From the NCBI RefSeq assembly GCF_016097555.1, contig NC_054712.1, positions 59,465,824-59,529,823 of the forward strand: DNA of 64,000 bases. Direction: 5' to 3'. Shown piece after piece: positions 46,576 through 55,016 of this stretch. The notes under the pieces were generated by a model. It had not been told where the DNA came from. It saw only the letters and a program-made list of their open reading frames with translations, and made no database searches. The stretch is from Gigantopelta aegis. Lineage: Eukaryota; Mollusca; Gastropoda; Neomphalida; Peltospiridae. The position numbers were made by a program, and so were the translations under genes. Each line of letters starts with the position of its first letter. The stretch's first letter is position 1.

Positions 46576-46800
46576 GGTGCTTATTAGTTTTGATCTTGGG
46601 ATTTGGCAGCAGATAACCCAAGCTACTGCTGAGTAGTGCTGTCCACAAGTTAGAATTACCTCGATTGAGAGATAAGTTGATGATACATGTAATCACCACT
46701 ACGTATATGATGATGATCTGAGAGAAAACAAAATTCGGTTTCCGATTTTGCCACACGTTTACCAAACAATGTCCAGGTATCACCCGAATGACTTCTTGAC
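46568..46800 (-). pseudogene. Small membrane protein (Polinton fossil gene, probably broken)
   Basis: Contains a hydrophobic segment FSQIIIIYVVVITCIINLSL and a second one, LWTALLSSSLGYLLPNP, followed by KIK. Membrane proteins of this kind sit before the penton gene in other Polintons as I recall. Its stop overlaps the penton start by 8 bp. TATAAAAG lies near 46860 on the same strand. Confidence 0.5.
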
Positions 46801-46862
46801 AAAGGTTGTGTCTCTACAATTTCTTCCATGCTAATGAAAAGTCAAACATGTGCTGAGGCCTT

Positions 46863-47974
46863 TTATACTGTCTGATATCGAACAACGTCTGCTTCTGGAA
46901 TCCACGAATTGTACTTCTTAGGCCAGTGAAGCCATTTCACCAGCACTTCTTTCTGTTTGTTCCGAGTTCTCCTTTTTACAATGTCTTGGATACGATACAA
47001 TTGATCCGGATTCTCAGTCACCTTTTGAAGTTCAGCTGCATAGAATGTCCCTTCAATGGGATCGCCACCCCAGTCCTTTAATTTGTACAAGTCATGGCTT
47101 TGAGACCAGTATCTCCTTTCAATGGTAAATATTTCGCCAGACCATTTTTCTTGGTATTCCCGGTCAAATGTACCGCGAAGATGACTGACTCGTACTTTGT
47201 CACCAATGTCAAAGGTAAACTTTGTCTTTTTGTGGATTGCCTTTTTAGGTTTGATCAGGTACTGAGACAAGCGGACCTCTTCTTCATTCGTTTGGTTGAC
47301 ACTGGCTGGTGTTTGACCTAACATTCGATGTTTGGTATGGTTATAGCTATGGACGACATTCTCTAGAGCATCCATATACTTGTAAGTAAAGTTTTTTTTA
47401 ACATGTAGCGATACAGACGCATTTTGATGGTTTTAATGACCCGTTCTGCATAACTCGCTTTGGTTTCATTGAGAGTAAACAGCTGCGTTATGTCATGTGA
47501 CTTCAACAATGCTTTGACCCTGTGGTTCTTGTATTCTGATCCCGAATCAGACTGAAACAGTTTGGGTTTTCTGGACTCTGATTTCCAGAATTCTGTCAAA
47601 GCATCTACTACATCTTTCCCTGTTTTTGATTTGAGTGGTATAACCCACACATACCTGGAGAACAGGTCAATGATCACCATAACGTATCTCACCCCGTCAT
47701 TATATTTAGCCAAACTGACCATGTCCATCAGGTCAGATTGCCAGTGACTATCTATACCTTCCACAACATAGGTATTACGTGGAAACTTTCGTCTCACTTG
47801 ATGTGTCATGGTATAGGTCTCTTGACCTTTCAACCATTTCTTAATATGTGCTAGAGGAATTTTAAATTTACCCTCTGCTTTGACAGCTTGATATAATTTA
47901 ACAGGACCTGCATAACTCCCAGGGTGCTTTGCATCATAATAAAGTGACTCGAGGTACTGTTCCCACTGAGACAT
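46863..47974 (-). pseudogene. Retroviral-type integrase with chromodomain (Polinton INT), broken
   Basis: Starts at MSQWEQYLESLYYD (47974). The catalytic core shows HWQSDLMDMV, VIIDLFSRYVWV, FQSDSGSEYKN and KASYAERVIK, giving the D, D and E residues. Then YNHTKHRMLGQTPASVN, a DKVRVSHLRGTFDREYQEKW domain and a C-terminal chromodomain (IVKRRTRNKQKEVLVKWLHW). In Polintons it inserts the element into chromosomes (established). The coding region appears broken about once. TATAAATA lies just upstream at about 48010. Confidence 0.88.
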
Positions 47975-48147
47975 GGTTTTCAACTGACTGATAGGTCATA
48001 AATGTCATGCTATTTATAAACAATGGATTCAAAAAATACAAAACAAAATTTTATTACTAAACAACAAAAATGTAGTACATAAAAATATTTGATAAAACAT
48101 ACAGTTATGACAAAAACATTCAAGTGTCCCACACGTGTTGAAAACAG

Positions 48148-48750
48148 TTAATGTCTGAACACATTGTTCACATGGGGGCATCTTGGGGACAGTCTGTAAT
48201 GTTCCATCACTGGATCGTCCATTCTCTGCCATTGGTAGGCACGTAGTCCGCAGCAGTAACAGACGACGGCATCGTGGTCTCCAGTGTAGTAGAAACCGGC
48301 CTTGGCGAGTTCCCTTGGTTTTTGTCTCATCTGGATGGGCCATCGAGCATATGTCAGCATCCGGGCATAGAAATGGCTCATTTCAGGATGATGACAGAAC
48401 AAGTAACGTCTCAAATACCAGTCACTGTCAGCATCTCTGGCGTAGTCACGAGCTGCATCTGTCCATGTGTCTTCGTCGTCAGCATCGTAGGAAACATCAT
48501 AGTCAGGATCTGTTTCGCGACCAGCATCTGTCTGATCTGTGGGTTCATCCACGAGTTCACCATCTTCAGTTCTATCCCCCATTTTGCGTGTAGCATCCGC
48601 TTGATCCACACAATGAGTACTCTTCTTCTCATCTTGTTTTGTAGTCACTCTTTTACATTTGATTGTATGTCTTTCTGAACATTTACAGACCAAGACGTCG
48701 TCCTCGTCGCTGCTGCTGCTACTAAGACTGCTCGAATATCCCGATGCCAT
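48148..48750 (-). CDS. BIR-domain protein (inhibitor-of-apoptosis type) encoded by the Polinton
   Basis: 200 residues from the ATG at 48750 (MASGYSSSLSSSSS). An acidic, low-complexity N-terminal half is followed by one BIR domain near residues 130-195: RMLTYARWPIQMRQKPRELA, AGFYYTGDHDAVVCYCCGLR, then W, DDP, EHYRLSPRC. The zinc ligands CX2C...H...C and the GFYYTG turn are all present. There is no RING or CARD domain. BIR proteins bind caspases or IAP antagonists and block apoptosis (established for cellular and baculovirus IAPs). A role in keeping the host cell alive is inference. An alternative is a BIR used in signalling. No break seen. Confidence 0.88.
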   Translation of the reverse strand: MASGYSSSLSSSSSDEDDVLVCKCSERHTIKCKRVTTKQDEKKSTHCVDQADATRKMGDRTEDGELVDEPTDQTDAGRETDPDYDVSYDADDEDTWTDAARDYARDADSDWYLRRYLFCHHPEMSHFYARMLTYARWPIQMRQKPRELAKAGFYYTGDHDAVVCYCCGLRAYQWQRMDDPVMEHYRLSPRCPHVNNVFRH

Positions 48751-48819
48751 CGTCTTCGTTCCAGATAGAGTGCAACAAGCCACAAGAATGTCAGAATCAT
48801 AAAACACGTCTGTTCTCAA

Positions 48820-48880
48820 ACACAGTCACAAAGCAAATGAAGTGTAAATCACAAATCCATTCTTTTATATCTTCGATTTC
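48820..48880 (-). promoter_or_regulatory. TATA, initiator and leader before the BIR gene
   Basis: Minus strand: GAAGATATAAAAGAATGG near 48870, then CTTCATTTGCTTTG, about the spacing seen in the inverted repeats. The leader ends TTGTGGCTTGTTGCACT and the gene starts ATGGCATCGG. The next gene has TTGCGGCTTGTTGTATT and ATGGCATCGG. Confidence 0.6.
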
Positions 48881-48909
48881 CTCCAAAACAAAATGTTTGT
48901 CACACTCGT

Positions 48910-49473
48910 TTACCACTGATGACACTCGTTAGGGTTGCAGAAACTGCACTGCAGGAAGCCCATCTGGTTTTGATGGTCGTCTTGCATGGCGCAGGGTACA
49001 ATCGAGTTCAGCTCTGGTACAAAGTCATTCATCATTTCGAAACAGTCTTTCAGTGTACTCCATTGTTGAAGGGAAAGAAAAATTCCTTTCCTTGATGGCT
49101 TCACTGTGTCCACACACCACCACCACTGCCGAATGTCCACCCCAGCAATGTTTTTGTCCACGCTCACATACATGTTGGCACCAAGATGATGAAACAATTT
49201 CTCTTCTTTCCTTTCCTTTAAAGCAGCTATGGTTTCATCAATTTGACTAGTACACGTAGACAGTTCAACCCAGTGTTTCAGGGTAAGGGCGATGCCTCGT
49301 TTAGTGGGGAAAGTTTTCCCTTTATCACTGTCGAATTTCCTGATGTGTATCAACAGTTCTTGCTTCCATGGTTGGGCCATGACGTAGACATTTTGCCCAA
49401 TTTCTAGCTGACATCGCAATTTTTCACCCTGGCCATGGCTCTGGGATGAATTTGATGAATGTACCGATGCCAT
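48910..49473 (-). CDS. Protein with two PC4 (Sub1) ssDNA-binding domains
   Basis: 187 residues from the ATG at 49473 (MASVHSSNSS). Domain 1, about residues 22-85: LEIGQNVYVMAQPWKQELLI, then HIRKF, KRGIALTLKHW. Domain 2, about 95-160: HHLGANMYVSVDKNIAGVDI, RQWWW, SRKGIFLSLQQWSTLKD. Both follow the PC4 pattern (GxxxYVSV...V.IR.......GRKGISL...QW..LK). The C-terminal tail has CSFCNPNECHQW, a possible zinc knuckle. PC4/Sub1 binds single-stranded DNA and acts in transcription and DNA repair (established). Here it might protect replicating DNA or steer transcription (inference). It is the outermost gene at the right end, driven from the inverted repeat. No break seen. Confidence 0.85.
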   Translation of the reverse strand: MASVHSSNSSQSHGQGEKLRCQLEIGQNVYVMAQPWKQELLIHIRKFDSDKGKTFPTKRGIALTLKHWVELSTCTSQIDETIAALKERKEEKLFHHLGANMYVSVDKNIAGVDIRQWWWCVDTVKPSRKGIFLSLQQWSTLKDCFEMMNDFVPELNSIVPCAMQDDHQNQMGFLQCSFCNPNECHQW

Positions 49474-49554
49474 CTTCTTCTTCAAAATACAACAAGCCGC
49501 AAATATGTGAATACTTCTGTAGCAAAACTGGACGTAGATCTTGTCTGTAGACTT

Positions 49555-50037
49555 TTCGGAGAGCGAATGAAGATACTAACAAAACTACCCTTTTTATATT
49601 CTAAAATAGCAGTCCAAGGTCAGTCCAAGGACGTCAGAACCAGGTCAAGGCCAGCCTTAGGACGTCAGTACCGGCCCAAGTATGCCAAGGCTAAAATATG
49701 AGTCACGGCTGCTTACCTACACCAGATATGCCAGTCACTGTTCTCTAGATAGGTCAAGGCTAGGTGAGAGTCATACATCAGGGACACGGGCGAGCGTTCA
49801 CCCTAGTAGGTCACGCAACTGTCCCAAGTGTGCCAAGGTCAGTCTATGACTCACACCAAGGCCAGACACCTGACAAGTGTGCCAAGGTCGGTCTACCAGA
49901 CACCTGACGAGGTATACCAGTCACTGCCTTCTAAGTCGGTCATGATGAGTCATGCACCAAGTATGTCGTGGCCAGTACTCACACCAAGGGCAAGGTCACG
50001 GAAAAGTAGGTCATGACCCCAGGAAGGCCCTCATACT
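49555..50037 (-). repeat. Polinton right terminal inverted repeat
   Basis: Mirror of 30134-30650. It contains the promoter TATAAAAA (49598-49591) and CTTCATTCGC (49572-49563) pointing to the PC4 gene. The outermost bases (AGTATGAGGGCCTT in element orientation) differ from the left end but also begin AG. Target duplication not found. Confidence 0.9.
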
Positions 50038-50540
50038 ACTTATATTCAATGTGTTTCTGGTCGTCATAATATTTGTAGGAACCCTAACTGGATTTTATCT
50101 TCAAATAATTTCATACGAACGAAAAAAATAGTTTTTAGGAAATAAAATGAAATGTAACCTGGTACATATATTAGAACGATCAGAAACACGTTTAATATAC
50201 AGCCACTAATATATTACGTAATATATAATTACAATCGTTAAAATATTTTAGGAAATAAAATGAAATTTAACCTAGTACAAATATTAGATAAGAAACAAAT
50301 TTAAAATACAGCCACTAACATTTTATGCATAAAAATATATTTGATATGTAATTAGTCGTTAAAAAGTCTGTTAGTCGATAACATCTTAAACATTTTTTTA
50401 AAACGGAAAACCACCGAGTACTTGTTCTATTCTTGGGCCAACAACTTTATGCATTACAAGTGGACTACATTGCACACTTCTGTGGTAACAGACTCCGGCC
50501 CATAGGTCAACTGGACATGAGCACCAACGGGGTGCTGTTA
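50038..50540. other. Non-coding stretch between Polinton and Harbinger
   Basis: AT-rich, with a loosely duplicated block: AATAAAATGAAATGTAACCT near 50140 and AATAAAATGAAATTTAACCT near 50255. No gene. Confidence 0.5.
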
Positions 50541-50692
50541 TGCCGGGCTCAGACTACCAACTGCCACGACGGAGTTGGCCAACTCGACCGTTGCGTTGTA
50601 TTTTTCCCAATTCGCCACTAACGACTGGTGCGCTCAGACTAACAACTAATCGTCAGCAATCCACCACGATCGTGATGTCAATATAGAATACT

Positions 50693-50830
50693 ATACGAGT
50701 TTTTGCTAGATATCATTTTTACGAAACGAGTGAACTTCCCAAACGTATCTGACCGAACGAAAGTGAGGTCAGATACGTTTGGGAAGTTCACGACTTTCGT
50801 AAAAATGATATCTTGCGAAAACGAGTGTGG
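50693..50830. repeat. Hairpin (138 bp) inside the Harbinger element
   Basis: Arms ATATCATTTTTACGAAA ... GTGAACTTCCCAAACGTATC and the reverse complement, loop near TGACCGAACGAAAGTGAGGTC. The right flank GAGTGTGGTATTTTATTTAT matches that of the hairpin at 5849. Confidence 0.8.
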
Positions 50831-51282
50831 TATTTTATTTATTACTCTCCTTTAAATCACGCAAATTATGAAAAATCAATCAATCAATCAATTTTGCATT
50901 TCAAGACTGGATGTTGATTTGCATAACTAGCCGGTGCACGACTACGTACCGCCGCATTGAGAAATAGTTCGTTGTACTTCCGCTACTTCTCAGTGACGTT
51001 TTCAGGGGAGTGATGTAGACGTACTTCCCCATAAATTTCCATCGGGTTTCATTTTTTAATTTAAAGAAAGCTGTAAGGTACATGCATCAATATATGTTTA
51101 TTTTCATATTGGGTGAAAAATGGTCAAACTAATGCATAATTCCATATTTTAACAAAACGCCCCCAAGAAACAAATGTTCCCGTTACGCCACTGGTTATGC
51201 TAATAATGATGAATTCACAAATCACAACTGACTATAACAATTTGTTGACCGTGAGTTCACGGGAAAACTAAAGTTATAACTT

Positions 51283-51840
51283 AAGGTCGACGACAGTCAC
51301 TTTTCGCGCCCTTGTTTTGGCTTTGTACACAATAAATATAGCATATCTTACCGTAATTTCACTTGAAATCCATATTTCGTAAAAGGTACAATTTTATAAT
51401 CACAGAATTTTCTTCAAACACATTCAGGTGCTTCAGTAATGTTCGAAAAACACAAAATCAATAGGAATTTTGCATTGGATTTTTTTCCAGCATTCTTAAA
51501 ACGAAAACGTCATGTACCCATTTTGTGGTTATTGTAAGGAGGTGCAAAGTGACGTCATTGGAATTCTGACGTCATTCAAATTCAAAAATAGCTATATTAT
51601 TACAATGCATCGCCACATTAAAATAAAACTGGTCTACTAACCTTGACCCCTGTTAAAGTTCTACAACAAGCAAACAACCCTGTTTACAGGTCGGTATATT
51701 TTACTTTTTCATAATTCTACAAAAAATATTAAGTTTAAGTTTAAAAAAAAAAAAAAAAAATTACCGTTGGATATGTTTCATTTATTGTGTACGAAGCCAA
51801 AACAAGGGTCCAAAAAGTGACTGTCGTAGACCTTAATAAT
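51283..51840. mobile_element. MITE of about 560 bp (family copy 1)
   Basis: Ends AAGGTCGACGACAGTCACTT and AAGTGACTGTCGTAGACCTT are inverted. The core (TTTTGGCTTTGTACACA, GTGACGTCATTGGAAT, CTTGACCCCTGTTAAA) matches 53508-54106. It is flanked on both sides by a near-identical block of about 48 bp (ATAATGATGAATTCACAAAT) at about 51199 and 51837. Confidence 0.8.
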
Positions 51841-52368
51841 GATGAATTCACAAATCACAACTGACAATAACAATTTGTAGACGAAAAATCCACATAATAA
51901 ATAAAATAAATGTTTAATTATTGTTCTGTTCATTATTTTATTTTTATTTTTTGTTTAAAAATATTTCTCGCGTGGTCCAGTTTACATCAACTTTTAATGA
52001 ATGACATTGCTGAATCGGTGAATGACATTTGTAGTAAAAGTTGTGGATGTTACTGACCTTGACATTAATTATGAATGAAAAAAATAGTCCCGTTATGCTA
52101 ATAAGGTCGCTGTCCAACCAATCGAAATTGACTGTTCCCTGTTGACAAATCAAAATACAGTCTGTAATACGCACCTGGTGGTGCGTACGAAATTTGTACG
52201 ACACCGCTATATCTTCACCAGGAGGGTAATAATTTGTATGACGTTGCATGCACACGTGATCAATGTAGATGAAACAGATGAGAATGGATATTATGTATGG
52301 TCTAGCCGCGGTCGCCATTGTCAGACTTCGCAGAAAACGGAGACTGAGGAGGAATGGTCGACCGTGGG

Positions 52369-52578
52369 CTAGGCCACATATTGTTGATCGTGGGGAGCAA
52401 GGTGCTTTTGAAAATAGATTGAACAGTACGTACGGGTCGTTCCAAAATGTTGCGCAATCTCCCAAATTGCTTCATGCTTTTGGTTTCTTTTAGAATAGTT
52501 CTTTGAAAATGTGTTGTATACCACAGGGTAGGAACGCCACATTTCCACCATTTCCTCTTCTTTTAAGTTGTCCGCCAT
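52369..52578 (-). pseudogene. MADF-domain fragment of the Harbinger element
   Basis: Starts MADNLKEEEMVEMWRSYPVV and continues YNTFSKNYSKRNQKHEAIWE and IAQHFG, the first half of a MADF domain (W at start, L/VYN, K...W..I). The rest of the domain is not found in frame, so this is a lone first exon or a truncated gene. Confidence 0.6.
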
Positions 52579-52766
52579 GTTTACTTTTTGTGGATGTTGT
52601 CACATGGCCAACGTGCTGCGCTGTGGTTGGTTGGTTGATTGCCGACGTCCCAGTTGAGTTGGGAATACGCTCAGACTGCCAACTGGCCGTCGGGTTGAGT
52701 TGTAGTTAGCGCTCTAAAGTTGGGCCCGATTCATTTTTGGAATCGGATAAAACTGCGTCGTAGGAG

Positions 52767-53110
52767 TTGTATACGACTAGAATCGAGTTGTAAGAGCGCT
52801 CAGACTTGCAACTGAAAAGTCGTAGAAGTCTAGCTCTGTGAGTTGGCCAACTCCGTCGTGGCAGTTGGTAGTCTGAGCCCGGCATACGACTAGAATCAGT
52901 TGTAAGAGCGCTCAGACTTGCAACTGAAAAGTCGTAGAAATCTTTAGCTCTGTGAGTTGGCCAACTCCGTCGTGGCAGTTGGTAGTCTGAGCCCGGCATA
53001 CGACTAGAATCGAGTTGTAAGAGCGCTCAGACTTGCAACTGAAAAGTAGAAGTCTTTAGCTCTGTGAGTTGGCCAACTCCGTCGTGGCAGTTGGTAGTCT
53101 GAGTCCGGCA
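52767..53110. repeat. Triplicated Harbinger end, about 113 bp x 3
   Basis: Three tandem units each run CATACGACTAGAATC, TAAGAGCGCTCAGACTTGCA, ACTGAAAAGT, GAGTTGGCCAACTCCGTCGT, TTGGTAGTCTGAGCCCGG. The last half of the unit is the terminal inverted repeat itself, so the end of the transposon has been amplified in tandem. Confidence 0.88.
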
Positions 53111-53507
53111 TTAGATCCACAGGTAATAGTAATTAACCAGTGGAGCTAATTTTAATTATATTGATGCAGTGTGTTTTGTTACATTTGATACCGTGCGTTT
53201 CATTTTCGACTGGTACAATATTCGCCATACCCAGACAAAGACCGAACGTCTGTGTGTTTTGGGCCTTAGCCCACGAAATCGTAAAACCATCGTAAACTAT
53301 GACATCACTATGGGTCATCGATGGTATGTAATACTATATTATGCTTGTGTTGTGACGTCAAAAATAATAATCTGCTAGCTTTATTTGGTATTTATGTGCC
53401 GTAAAGTTTTTAAAATCACACATACACACACAAGTCGGCTTTATAGTAAAACAACGTGTGTAAAATTCAGGCAAAACACTTAAGCAGGAGATCAATTAAG
53501 TCGACAG
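53111..53507. other. Non-coding stretch
   Basis: No gene supported. A CACACA run near 53420. Confidence 0.4.
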
Positions 53508-54106
53508 ATCAATTAAGTCGACAGCAGTCACCTTTCGCACCCTTAATGTTTTGGCTTTGTACACAGTAAATAGGCCATGGCATATCTTACCATAATTTCA
53601 CTTGAAATCCATAGATTGCATAGTTCGAAAAGGTACACTTTTTTTTAATCATAAGATTTTCTTCAAACTCATTCAGGTGCATTAGTAATGTTAAAAAAAA
53701 AAAAAAAATTCAGTAGCAATTTAGCATTGAAATTTTTCCAGCATTCTTAAAACGGAAACGTAATGTACCCAGTTTATGGTTATTGTAAGGAGATGGAAAG
53801 TGACGTCATTGGAATACTGACGTCATTCAAATTCAAAATTAGCTATATTATTACAATGTTTCGCCATATTAAAATAAAAACTGGTCTATTAACCTTGACC
53901 CCTGTTAAATTTCTATAACAAGCAGACAACGCTGTTTACAAGTCTGTATTTTATTAATTTTTCATACTTCTGGACAAAATAATTGTAAGTTTTAAAAGAT
54001 GAAAGAAATAAAAAGTACCCTTTGTCAAATATATAAAAAAAAATTGTCGATTTATTGTGTACAACGCCAAAACAAGGGAGCGAAAAGTGACTGTCGTGGA
54101 CTTTCA
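53508..54106. mobile_element. MITE of about 600 bp (family copy 2), next to the GDAP1 start
   Basis: Ends GTCGACAGCAGTCACCTTTC and AAAAGTGACTGTCGTGGACT; the core matches 51283-51840 block by block. It ends about 130 bp before the GDAP1-like ATG. Confidence 0.8.
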
Positions 54107-54233
54107 TCTCGGCCAATTCCAATCGGCCGCCATTGTTCATTTGTGTAACACAGCAACTGTCACGTCGTATCCAATGAGGTGGCGCGGTTAACTCGCCATA
54201 CAGACTAAGAGAGAGGTACTTTACGGACTCATA
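54107..54233 (+). promoter_or_regulatory. Probable TATA-less promoter of the GDAP1-like gene
   Basis: Contains CCAATTCCAATCGG, GCCGCCATTG and TATCCAATGAGG, that is CCAAT-type boxes and a GCCGCCAT (YY1-like) element, and no TATA box. It is squeezed between the MITE end and the ATG at 54234. Confidence 0.45.
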
Positions 54234-54419
54234 ATGGCCACCAGTGTCAGTGATGAGGCCAACGGTGCCGGCAATGAGTCTAAAGCTGTCAGCAATGAGG
54301 CCAACGCTGTCAGCAATGAGGCCAACGCTGTCAGCAATGAGGCCAACGCTGTCAGCAATGAGACGAACAGCTCTGAAATTGTGCTTTACTATTTTCCAAC
54401 GTCTTTTTGCTCACAGAAA
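54234..54419 (+). CDS. GDAP1: GDAP1-like gene, exon 1
   Basis: 62 residues in phase 0, ending at CAGAAA/GTAAGT. The N-terminal extension is made of a seven-residue repeat (SNEANAV, four units from a 21-bp minisatellite at 54285-54368). Then the GST N-terminal strand and helix start IVLYYFPTSFCSQK, matching vertebrate GDAP1 (LYHWTHSFSSQKV). GDAP1 is a GST-fold protein of the mitochondrial outer membrane involved in mitochondrial division, redox balance and calcium handling (established in vertebrates). The ATG ATGGCCACC is chosen as the first in frame after the likely promoter. Confidence 0.85.
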
Positions 54420-54767
54420 GTAAGTGTACCCGAAACAATAGGCTTTAAAAAAATATATAAAAAAATTCACTATCTACAAGATGCAACACTAAATTGCCAA
54501 GAAAATGTGTTTTTGAGCTCCTTTAGTTGAAACATTTCTGGAGAACATGCCCTCAAATCCCCTACCTTGTACACATTTCACTTGGTTTCCTTCAAGCAAT
54601 TAGTAATTGCCAATTTTTATAATATTTGTGACACCACCCCCTTAAAAAATCTTGGATCTGCCTCTGACTGGATAAAAATAACTTTTATTGGTTGGGGATG
54701 GTTTTCTGTTTCTATAAATTTGAACATGATTTTTGAATATATCATTTTTCTAAAACTGGTATATAAA

Positions 54768-55016
54768 AATTTGTTTTGTTTAACGACACCACTAGAGCAC
54801 ATTGATTTATTAATCACCGGTTATTGGATGTCAAAAGGCCGTGGTGTGTGCTATTCTGTCTGGGATGGTGCATTTAAAAGATCTCTTGCTGTTAATGGAA
54901 AAATGTAGCAGATTTCCTCGAAGACTATGTCAAAATTACCAAATGTTTGACATCCAATAGCCGATGATGAATAAATCAGTGTGCTAAGTGATGTACAAAC
55001 GTTAAATAAAAACAAA
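54768..55016. mobile_element. Palindromic mollusc repeat (about 250 bp)
   Basis: The left end TTGTTTTGTTTAACGACACC, TAGAGCACATTGATTTATTA, GGTTATTGGATGTCAAA is mirrored on the right by TTTGACATCCAATAGCCGAT, AATAAATCAGTGTGCT and GTTAAATAAAAACAAAC. The middle carries GGATGGTGCATTTAAAAGAT. Non-coding, MITE-like. Confidence 0.8.

Larger units (their letters stand above)
50541..53110. mobile_element. Non-autonomous Harbinger element with TTA target duplications
   Basis: TTA at 50538 and at 53111 flank inverted ends TGCCGGGCTCAGACTACCAA and TGGTAGTCTGAGTCCGGCA, with the shared continuation CTGCCACGACGGAGTTGGCC. A 3-bp TTA duplication is the Harbinger rule. Inside are a MADF-like start (minus, 52578) and a short plus-strand piece resembling a Harbinger transposase N-terminus (RRNGRPWARPHIVDRGEQGA near 52360), but no catalytic core. 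The element also holds a hairpin, a MITE and a triplicated right end. Confidence 0.82.

Noticed and set aside
48183-48678. Plus-strand open frames opposite the BIR gene
   Set aside because: Antisense shadows. The BIR signature on the minus strand explains the region.
51944-52465. 173-residue minus-strand frame
   Set aside because: Spans repeat debris inside the Harbinger element. No recognisable domain, and the plus strand has the better (weak) match to a Harbinger N-terminus.
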